Part shown: piece after piece, positions 7,450 to 12,637 of the stretch
Numbering within the stretch: position 1 is the first letter of the stretch
Layout of the letters: every line of letters begins with the position of its first letter
NCBI GenBank assembly: GCA_036380695.1
Contig: DASVEG010000304.1
Coordinates: 1-12,637, forward strand
Length of the DNA stretch: 12,637 nt
Reading direction: 5' to 3'
From: DASVEG01 sp036380695
GTDB taxonomy: Bacteria; Actinomycetota; Acidimicrobiia; Acidimicrobiales; CADCTF01
Position numbers and translations under genes: made by a program
Notes under the pieces: generated by a model
The model's database searches: none
Told to the model about the DNA's origin: nothing
What the model saw: the letters and a program-made list of their open reading frames with translations, nothing else

Positions 7450-8364
7450 GTGGAGGACCGGTTCGAGCGCGTGACGAACCTCGTCACGTTCCTGTTGAGC
7501 CGAGCCCAGGGCGCCACGTTCGCCGAGATCCTCGAAGAGCTCCCTGGCTACCCCGAAGGTGAAGACGCCAGGCGCCGCGCGTTCGAGCGGGACAAGCGCG
7601 TGCTGCGCGACGAAGGCGTTCCCCTCGTCGAGGACGACGGCCGGTACCGGATCCCTCCCGAGGAGTACTACCTCCCCGATCTCGACCTGACCGAGGAGGA
7701 GCAGGTCGCGCTGCGACTGGCGGTCGCCGCGGTGCCGGTCGGTGGCGAGCCGGCTGGCCTCGCGCTCCACAAGCTGACGCTCGGGTCGGCCGGGAGCCTC
7801 GGGCTCGAGGAGAGCGTGCCGGTGGTCGCCGCTCTCGACGAGCGTCCCGTGCTCCCCGTGCTCTTCGACGCCGCGCAGCAGCGCGCGCTTGTGCGGTTCC
7901 GCTACGGCGAAGGCGGCGAGGTGCGCGAGGTGGAGCCGTCGCTCCTGTTCTTCCGCGACGGCAACTGGTACGTCTCCGGGCACGACCGCGCACGCGGCGC
8001 GCCGCGCAACTTCCGCGTCGACCGTATCGACGGTGACGTCACCGTGTTCGAGGCCGGTGGCTTCGAGCGCCGGACGCTGACGACCGAGCAGGCCATGCCC
8101 CGCCAGCCGTGGTTGCTCGGCGAGGCCGAGCCCGAGATCGCGGTCGTGGAGGTCGACGCGGTGCTCGCGGCCAAAGCGGTGTCCGACGCTGGGGCACGGG
8201 CGACCGTCGAGTCGCGCGCCGACGGGTCGGTCGTCATCACCATGCCGGTGACGAACCGCGACGCGTTCCGTTCGTGGGTGCTCGGGATGCTCGACCACGC
8301 CACCGTCGTCGGTGACGACGCGCTGCGCGCCTACGTCGTCGACTGGCTGCGGTCGTTCGGGTGA
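7450..8364 (+). CDS. pafB: WYL-domain transcriptional regulator, PafB-type
   Basis: 304-aa helix-turn-helix/WYL protein. The N-terminal winged helix-turn-helix (about 1-75) begins ERVTNLVTFLLSRAQGAT and continues to FERDKRVLRDEGVPL, a typical PafB-like start that supports GTG 7450. A linker helix follows (LTEEEQVALRLAVAA), then the WYL domain, whose signature reads NWYVSGHDRA with W173-Y174-V175 in place of WYL, and RNFRVDRI further on. The C-terminal WCX-type region (about 220-304) contains a beta-rich stretch and ends in AYVVDWLRSFG. In mycobacteria PafB and PafC form one activator of DNA-damage genes independent of LexA/RecA; by homology this is its partner for the next gene, whose start overlaps the pafB stop by 4 bp (GTGA). 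The proteasome/Pup genes that often flank pafBC are not in the window. Confidence 0.9.
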   Translation: MEDRFERVTNLVTFLLSRAQGATFAEILEELPGYPEGEDARRRAFERDKRVLRDEGVPLVEDDGRYRIPPEEYYLPDLDLTEEEQVALRLAVAAVPVGGEPAGLALHKLTLGSAGSLGLEESVPVVAALDERPVLPVLFDAAQQRALVRFRYGEGGEVREVEPSLLFFRDGNWYVSGHDRARGAPRNFRVDRIDGDVTVFEAGGFERRTLTTEQAMPRQPWLLGEAEPEIAVVEVDAVLAAKAVSDAGARATVESRADGSVVITMPVTNRDAFRSWVLGMLDHATVVGDDALRAYVVDWLRSFG

Positions 8365-9320
8365 GGGGGCGCCCGCGCGCCGACCTCGGCACCCGCTTGC
8401 GCCGCGTGCTCGTCATGGTGCCGTGGCTGCTGGAGGAGGGCGGGTCGACGGTCGCGGACGTGGCCCGCCGGTTCGACATGTCGGAGGACGAGGTGTGGCG
8501 CGACCTCACCCTGCTCATGTGCTGCGGGCTCCCGCCGTACGGCGGTGGCGACCTGATCGACGTGATCGTCGACGACGACGGGACGATAGAGGCACTGCCG
8601 GGGCCGTTCTTCGAGCGGCCGATGCGGCTGACGTCGGTGGAGGGCTTCGCGGTCCTCGCCGCCGGGCGCGCGCTGCAGGGCGTCGCCGCCGACGCCGGCG
8701 CCGGCGCGGCGGGCGCTGCCCTCGCGTCCGCGCTCGAGAAGCTCGAGACCGCGCTCGGCGCGTCGGGCACGCTGGCCGTCGACCTCGAGGCGCCCCGGTT
8801 CCTCGCCGAGGTGCGCGCCGCGGCGGAGGCAGGCGAGCGGGTGCGCGTCGCCTACTACTCGGCATGGCGCGACGAGCTGTCCGAGCGGGTCGTCGAGCCG
8901 CTCACGGTGCACTCCCGGGAGGGGCGGTGGTACGTCGAGGCCGTCGACGTCACCAGCCGCGGCGAGCCCCGGCGGCTGCGGGTCGACCGCATCCGCTCGC
9001 TCGAACGGACGGGCGAGCGGTTCGAGCGGCCGGCGTCGCCGCCCGCCCCGCCGGAGCAGTTGTTCTCGCCCGGCGCGCTCGGCGTCGAGGTCGTCCTCGT
9101 GCTTCCGCCGTCGGCCCGCTGGGTCGTCGAGGCCTTCGACGTCGAGGAGGCGGAGGAGCTCGAAGGGGGACGGCTGCGCGTCCGGCTCGTCACCGCGGGC
9201 GAACGGTGGCTCGAGCGCCTGCTGCTGCGGGCGGGCCCGCAGGCGATCGTCGAGTCGCCCGCCGAGCTGCGCGGCGTCGGTGCCGGGGCCGCTGGTCGGG
9301 TGCTGGCGCGCTACCGGTAA
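8361..9320 (+). CDS. pafC: WYL-domain transcriptional regulator, PafC-type
   Basis: 319-aa partner of PafB, translationally coupled through the GTGA overlap at 8361-8364. The N-terminal helix-turn-helix (about 8-60) contains STVADVARRFDMSEDEVWRD. A helical linker holds the family-typical LTSVEGFAVLAAGRAL. The WYL domain carries RVAYYSAWRDE and the signature GRWYVEAVD (W190-Y191-V192, again WYV), then RRLRVDRIRSL. The C-terminal WCX-like part ends in AAGRVLARYR. An Ala/Gly-rich patch around residues 112-124 is probably a flexible linker. By homology PafB and PafC act as a heteromeric DNA-damage regulator. The next gene starts 25 bp later behind a strong ribosome-binding site, so the three genes probably form one transcript. 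Confidence 0.9.
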   Translation: MRGRPRADLGTRLRRVLVMVPWLLEEGGSTVADVARRFDMSEDEVWRDLTLLMCCGLPPYGGGDLIDVIVDDDGTIEALPGPFFERPMRLTSVEGFAVLAAGRALQGVAADAGAGAAGAALASALEKLETALGASGTLAVDLEAPRFLAEVRAAAEAGERVRVAYYSAWRDELSERVVEPLTVHSREGRWYVEAVDVTSRGEPRRLRVDRIRSLERTGERFERPASPPAPPEQLFSPGALGVEVVLVLPPSARWVVEAFDVEEAEELEGGRLRVRLVTAGERWLERLLLRAGPQAIVESPAELRGVGAGAAGRVLARYR

Positions 9321-9345
9321 CGTCGCGTCCTCGGGGGAGGCGTGC

Positions 9346-10269
9346 GTGTACCAAGGGTCGAAGCAGGCGAGCTCGGGGACGTTCACGCGAGCGATCGCGA
9401 AGCCGGGCACTCCCGAGTGGGCGGTCGCGCTCACCGCGCCGACGAGGCCGCACAAGAAGCACGCGAAGTGGCTCGCCTCTGGCCTGGCCGGCTTCCTCGG
9501 CGCGCTCGCCCCGGCCGCGTACCTGTGGTCGCAGGGCACCGCCGCGTCGATCGTCGCAGGCCTGGCCGTCGCCGCCGCGCCGGTCGTCGCGTACGGAGCA
9601 ATCGCGCGGCGTTACTACGAGTCGATCGTGACGTTCCCTGCCCCTTCGCTCCGCGGGGTGCGCATCCGCGGTGAGGGTGCGGCGCTGCTCGACGACATCG
9701 CGGTGCGGTTCGAGTACGCCGAGCGGCTCGTCGACGAGGTGCCGACGGGGATCGACTGGGACGAGGTCGACGAGGACGCGAAGGCGATCCTCTGGGACGC
9801 GACCGAGCACGCGGCGCGGGTGTCTGCGCTCGATGCCGAGCTCGCCGACCTGCACTACGCCGAGGCCGGCACGCCGCAAGCCGCGTTGAAGCGGCAGCTG
9901 GAGGAGCGACGAGGCGAGCACCTCCAGGTGCTGCTCGCGCACCAGTTGGAGGCCGATTCGCTCGCCCGGGCGGCCGGCAACGCGCTGGCCGCGGCCAAGG
10001 TCGCGTTGGCCCGCACCGGCAATCTCGCCGCGCTGGAAGTCGTCGCGCCCGCTCGCCGCGCCATGGTTGCTCGCGGGGTGCTCGCCGAGGCACGCGCCCG
10101 GCTCGCGATGCTCGCCGACGTGTGGGCCGAGCTCGACGAGTCGACCGACCTCGTCGCCGAGAAGTACCGCATCACCGGGGCGACCGGTGCGCCCCCGGCT
10201 GCGGGCGGGTCGTTGGCCGCGGGCGGGTCGGCGGCGGTCGAGGAGTCAGGCCCGGAACGCGAGCGCTAG
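9346..10269 (+). CDS. Membrane-anchored helical protein of unknown function
   Basis: 307 aa from GTG 9346, chosen because the near-ideal Shine-Dalgarno GGGGGAGG (9333-9340) sits 5 nt before it. An upstream ATG at 9280 would lie inside pafC and is unlikely. The basic N-terminus (about 1-41) is followed by two closely spaced membrane helices, about 43-61 (LASGLAGFLGALAPAAYLW) and about 66-87 (AASIVAGLAVAAAPVVAYGA), forming a hairpin. The remaining 220 residues should be cytoplasmic and are almost all helix, rich in Ala, Glu, Leu and Arg, with probable coiled-coil segments (for example QAALKRQLEERRGEHLQVLL). The C-terminus has a low-complexity AAGGS-LAAGGS repeat. No enzyme motif was seen. It is likely co-transcribed with pafBC, in the place where tatA/tatC are often found in other actinobacteria. 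It ends by overlapping the convergent exonuclease gene by 24 bp. Confidence 0.8.
   Translation: MYQGSKQASSGTFTRAIAKPGTPEWAVALTAPTRPHKKHAKWLASGLAGFLGALAPAAYLWSQGTAASIVAGLAVAAAPVVAYGAIARRYYESIVTFPAPSLRGVRIRGEGAALLDDIAVRFEYAERLVDEVPTGIDWDEVDEDAKAILWDATEHAARVSALDAELADLHYAEAGTPQAALKRQLEERRGEHLQVLLAHQLEADSLARAAGNALAAAKVALARTGNLAALEVVAPARRAMVARGVLAEARARLAMLADVWAELDESTDLVAEKYRITGATGAPPAAGGSLAAGGSAAVEESGPERER
10198..10233 (+). repeat. 18-bp tandem duplication at the 3' end of the membrane-protein gene
   Basis: Two consecutive 18-bp units share the core GCGGGCGGGTCG and encode the repeated AAGGS at the C-terminus. This is in-frame low-complexity coding DNA, probably a slippage product giving a flexible tail. 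Confidence 0.55.
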
Positions 10270-10896
10270 CTGGCCGCCGTCGGGCAGGTGGTCGACGAAC
10301 CGGCGGATGTCGCCCCACCGATGCGCGGCCAACTGGCGGGCAAGCGACGCGTCGCTCGACGCGTAGCGGCGCAACGTGTGCAACGGCGTCTCGTGGATGA
10401 TGGCGCGGTCGACCTCGACCGGCTCGAACCCCTCGCGACGGGCCACGGCCTTGAGTGCGCAGGATTCGTCCGGGTCGTCGGTGAGGTGCCGCCAGGCCCT
10501 GTAGGCGTCGACGTGGCCGTGCGACCACCAGCGGGCGACGTACGAGCCGATGTGTCCAGGCAGGGGCTGGCGACCGGGACGGGCCGCGCTCGGGTCCCAC
10601 AACAGGTCGAGGCCGAGAGCAACCCGATGCCGCACGGCGCGGTCGGCGAGGAACGGCAGGTCGAACGCGGCGCCGTTCCACGTCACGAGCACGCCAGGTT
10701 CGAGGTCGGCGAGGTGGTCGTCGAGCAGGCGGAGCACCGCCGCTTCGCTTCCGGTGAAGACCGTGTCGCCGTCGGCCTCCGTCGACAGGGCGACCGCGAG
10801 GATGCCGGCCACGCCGGGGTCGAGCCCGTCGGTGGACGTGTCGGTCTCGATGTCGAGCCCGTACAGGGGAGGTGCCGCCCGGCCCACCCCGGTCAC
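10246..10896 (-). CDS. DEDDy-type 3'-5' exonuclease, RNase H-like fold
   Basis: 216-aa stand-alone nuclease with the four acidic residues of the DnaQ/DEDD superfamily. Motif Exo I is LDIET (D15 and E17), Exo II is TWNGAAFDLPFL (D79), and Exo III is YASSD (Y178 to D182), the Y-x3-D spacing of DEDDy enzymes. The WNGxxFDLPFL form of Exo II resembles the exonuclease domain of B-family polymerases and the YprB-like RNase_H_2 family more than DnaQ. The expected activity is metal-dependent removal of nucleotides from a 3' end; DNA or RNA preference cannot be told from sequence. The start is GTG 10896, with GTG 10887 a possible alternative; neither has a clear Shine-Dalgarno. It lies 65 bp downstream of the zinc-ribbon gene on the same strand, and its last 24 bp overlap the convergent membrane-protein gene. 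Confidence 0.87.
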   Translation of the reverse strand: MTGVGRAAPPLYGLDIETDTSTDGLDPGVAGILAVALSTEADGDTVFTGSEAAVLRLLDDHLADLEPGVLVTWNGAAFDLPFLADRAVRHRVALGLDLLWDPSAARPGRQPLPGHIGSYVARWWSHGHVDAYRAWRHLTDDPDESCALKAVARREGFEPVEVDRAIIHETPLHTLRRYASSDASLARQLAAHRWGDIRRFVDHLPDGGQLALAFRA

Positions 10897-10961
10897 GGTA
10901 CCGGAGCGCTGTGACGCCGACGCGGAGCGCGGCGCCGGCCGCAGCTGTTAGGCGGGCGGGG

Positions 10962-11225
10962 TCAGCAGACGCGGCACGCGGGCACGAGCGGCGCGACGCG
11001 ACCGCACGAGTGGCAGTGGCCTTCGCTTGCTCCCGCGTCGCTCGTGGTCACACGCGACGATCGGCACCACGGGCACCGGTGCAGCGGCGCGGCCCGGCCC
11101 GGGACGTCCCGTTGGACGTCTCGTGCGGCGCGCCGGTCGACCACTCGTCCGGCGACACGCGCGACGACTCGCGCGGTGCCGGCGACGGCGTTCGGCGCGG
11201 CGTCGGCGAGCAGGGAGCAGGGCAC
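10962..11225 (-). CDS. Small zinc-ribbon protein (87 aa), hypothetical
   Basis: Short gene easily hidden inside a longer arginine-rich open frame. GTG 11225 is preceded by GAGGG at 6-nt spacing, and codons from there use G or C in most third positions. The N-terminal half (about 4-45) is a helical, Ala/Val/Arg-rich segment (LLADAAPNAVAGTARVVARV). The C-terminal half has three Cys pairs: CPWC (51-54), CHSC (71-74) and CRVC (84-87) at the very end. Two CxxC pairs 16 residues apart fit a zinc ribbon; the third is extra. Such ribbons bind nucleic acid or protein partners. The family is not recognised. It sits between an unknown 211-aa gene and the exonuclease gene, all on the minus strand with spacers of 65-68 bp, so co-transcription is likely. 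It is less certain than its neighbours because of its length. Confidence 0.55.
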   Translation of the reverse strand: MPCSLLADAAPNAVAGTARVVARVAGRVVDRRAARDVQRDVPGRAAPLHRCPWCRSSRVTTSDAGASEGHCHSCGRVAPLVPACRVC

Positions 11226-11293
11226 ACGCCACCCTCGCAGACGCCGGCGGCGGCAGTCTCCCGAATTTCCCCCGGCTCTAGTCGCAGCGGTGG

Positions 11294-11929
11294 TCAGGGC
11301 TTGGGCAGGAGCCCGGCGACGACCTTCTGGCACAGCCCTTCGTCCGGTGGTGCCAGCGCGACGACGAGGCGGTGCGGGCGCCAGCCGAGGGCGCGCGCCA
11401 GCGTCCCGCCGCGCAGCTCGACGCAGGTCGGGTGGCTGAGGCGTTGCTCCACCGTCGGGTCGTCGAGCGGCAGGTCGTGGTCGAGGCGGCGCCACCGGAA
11501 GCGGCACCGCAACGACAGCCGTGCGTCGCGCTGCACGACCGGACCGGCGCTCGGGTCGACGAGCGCGATCGTCGGCTGGTCGTCTCGCAACGTCCAGTAC
11601 GGCACCGTCGGCGTCGGGCCTCCGAGCAGTGGCTGCGACACCGGATGAACGAGCGGTCGCAGGAGGCGTTCGGCACGCCTGCCCGTGAGCCGGCCGCACG
11701 GCACCGGTTCGCCCGCCGCCACCACCGAGTCCAGCGGGAACGGCAGACCGTCGTCGTTGCGCGCGTCCACCTCGACGATGTCGAAAGGCGCCAACGCCGG
11801 CTTCCCGCGTTCTCCGCCCCGCTCGTCGTCGCCTACCGGCCAGTGGAGCCGCAACAGCGCACCGGTCCCCAGGTCGACGGCCGCGCCACTCCCGTGGCCG
11901 ACCGTCAGGACGAGGAGTCGAGCGCGCAT
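11294..11929 (-). CDS. Hypothetical protein (211 aa)
   Basis: Soluble protein, start taken as ATG 11929 (MRARLLVLTVGHGSG); ATG 11938 and 11941 in the same frame are possible and no Shine-Dalgarno decides between them. The N-terminal part has a strand-rich look (LLVLTVGHGSGAAVDLG, then FDIVEVDARNDDG). A conserved-looking middle (RPLVHPVSQPLLGGPTPTVPYWTLRDDQPTIALVDP) leads to a basic patch RCRFRWRRLDHDLPLDD. The C-terminus reads ALGWRPHRLVVALAPPDEGLCQKVVAGLLPKP. No catalytic motif, Cys cluster, signal peptide or membrane helix is evident, and I do not recognise the family. The frame is open upstream through the YyaL gene, but that part is an arginine-rich shadow. It begins 47 bp after the YyaL stop on the same strand, suggesting an operon. 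Confidence 0.75.
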   Translation of the reverse strand: MRARLLVLTVGHGSGAAVDLGTGALLRLHWPVGDDERGGERGKPALAPFDIVEVDARNDDGLPFPLDSVVAAGEPVPCGRLTGRRAERLLRPLVHPVSQPLLGGPTPTVPYWTLRDDQPTIALVDPSAGPVVQRDARLSLRCRFRWRRLDHDLPLDDPTVEQRLSHPTCVELRGGTLARALGWRPHRLVVALAPPDEGLCQKVVAGLLPKP

Positions 11930-11976
11930 GACCGCCATCATCTTCGTCGCGTCGCCGCACCGGCGCGCGGACGGGT

Positions 11977-12636
11977 TCAGGTCAGCTCGGCCAACAGCGC
12001 CTCCTCGTCGGTCACGGGCTGGCGGCAGGCATAGTTCCGGCACACGTACGCCTTGCCGTCGTCGCGGCCCTCCCACAGCGGCGACGGGTACGGCTCCCCG
12101 TGCGCAAGGACCACGGTCGGGAGATACCGCCGCTGCACGGCACCGACCAGATCCGGCCGGTCGCCGACGATCGCCACCTCGGTCGCGCCGGTCACGAGCA
12201 GGTCGGCGGCGGCCAGCGACGTCGTGAACGCCTGCGGCTGCGAGCGCATACCGTCGGCCAGCCATCGCAGGATGCCTTCGGCCGCGTTGGTGTAGCGCAC
12301 CTCGCCCGTCAACGCCCCGAGGCGCAGCAGCGCTCCGGCGGCCACGCCGTTGGCCGACGGCGTCGCCCCGTCGTAATACTCCTTCTGCCGCACGAGCAGC
12401 CGTTCCGCGTCCTCGCCCGTCGTGAACAGCCCGCCCTCCGCGTCGTCCCAGAACAGCTCGAGCATCTCGTCGGCCGTCTCGCGCGCCGAGGCGATCCACC
12501 GAGCCTCGCCGCGCGCCTCGGCGAGTCGCGTGAAAGCGTCGACCAGCCACGCATGATCGGCGGCGTAGGCGAGGAGCGCCTCGTTCGTCCGCCCTCGCTG
12601 CCACGCCCGGCGCCAACGGCCGTTGGGGCGGAGCGA
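11977..12636 (-). CDS. YyaL/DUF255 (SPATA20-like) protein, 5' part outside window
   Basis: C-terminal 219 residues of a protein that is normally about 650-700 aa; the start lies beyond the right edge. The family has an N-terminal thioredoxin-like DUF255 domain, not visible here, and a long (alpha/alpha)6-barrel region related to six-hairpin glycosidases, of which this is the end. Diagnostic stretches are NEALLAYAADHAWLVDAF, ELFWDDAEGGLFTTGEDAE, RQKEYYDGATPSANGVAA and the C-terminal AYVCRNYACRQPVTDEEALL, whose paired Cys is typical (family form YVCxNxxCxxPVTD). The biochemical role of the family is not established; a thiol-redox or sugar-related function has been suggested from domains only. 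It is the first gene of the minus-strand cluster visible here. Confidence 0.93.
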   Translation of the reverse strand, partial: SLRPNGRWRRAWQRGRTNEALLAYAADHAWLVDAFTRLAEARGEARWIASARETADEMLELFWDDAEGGLFTTGEDAERLLVRQKEYYDGATPSANGVAAGALLRLGALTGEVRYTNAAEGILRWLADGMRSQPQAFTTSLAAADLLVTGATEVAIVGDRPDLVGAVQRRYLPTVVLAHGEPYPSPLWEGRDDGKAYVCRNYACRQPVTDEEALLAELT

Positions 12637-12637
12637 C

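Noticed and set aside
6286..8298. 670-aa minus-strand open frame across the patatin, short hypothetical and pafB genes
   Set aside because: It spans three real plus-strand genes and their spacers, with composition typical of an antisense shadow.
8312..9942. 439-aa plus frame and 402- and 250-aa minus frames over pafC and the membrane-protein gene
   Set aside because: Arginine/alanine/glycine-rich with no motifs; PafC and the membrane protein account for this DNA.
11226..11960. Upstream part of the 332-aa minus frame that ends at 10962
   Set aside because: From 11960 to about 11226 it is an arginine-rich shadow of the 211-aa gene; only the last 87 codons behind the Shine-Dalgarno look coding.
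11930..12616. N-terminal half of the 440-aa minus frame that ends at 11294
   Set aside because: It is a shadow of the YyaL/DUF255 gene, whose family motifs are in another frame.
1..12637. Mobile elements, CRISPR, defence systems, tRNA or rRNA
   Set aside because: No transposase or integrase, no regular spaced repeats, no tRNA-like cloverleaf and no shift in codon use were seen; a novel defence-type system is not supported here.

Overview
The window is GC-rich DNA (G/C strongly preferred at third codon positions, many GTG starts) from what is most likely a high-GC actinobacterium. The adjacent pafB/pafC-type WYL regulators and the DnaE1-like replicative polymerase with an intact PHP site support this. 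A lineage such as Acidimicrobiia is a guess from gene content, not something the sequence proves. There is no insertion sequence, phage gene, CRISPR array, tRNA or rRNA that I can support, and the region reads as ordinary chromosome.

Layout. (1) 1-1480, minus strand: a membrane sensor histidine kinase cut by the window edge inside its ATPase domain. (2) 1481-1659: a divergent control region with four DnaA-box-like TCCACAG elements in a nested palindrome, immediately upstream of dnaE. (3) 1660-5187, plus: dnaE, the replicative DNA polymerase III alpha subunit, followed by a stem-loop. (4) 5397-7354, plus: a GNAT-like protein of unknown function, a patatin-family lipid hydrolase and a short hypothetical protein. 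(5) 7450-10269, plus: pafB and pafC with a 4-bp stop/start overlap, then a membrane-anchored helical protein of unknown function. (6) 10246-12637, minus, read right to left: the 3' part of a YyaL/DUF255 (thioredoxin-domain family) gene, a 211-aa unknown protein, a small zinc-ribbon protein and a DEDDy-type 3'-5' exonuclease. The exonuclease gene converges on and overlaps the membrane-protein gene by 24 bp.

How the genes may work together. A genome-maintenance theme runs through the window: the replicative polymerase with a possible DnaA-responsive leader, the PafBC DNA-damage regulator pair, and a proofreading-type exonuclease. Nothing in the sequence ties these into one dedicated system. I did not find a convincing undescribed system. 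The points most worth a second look are the DnaA-box cluster before dnaE, the easily missed zinc-ribbon gene, and the unknown membrane protein translated right behind PafBC. No gene-free stretch exceeds 300 bases; the longest (1481-1659 and 5188-5396) are described as features.
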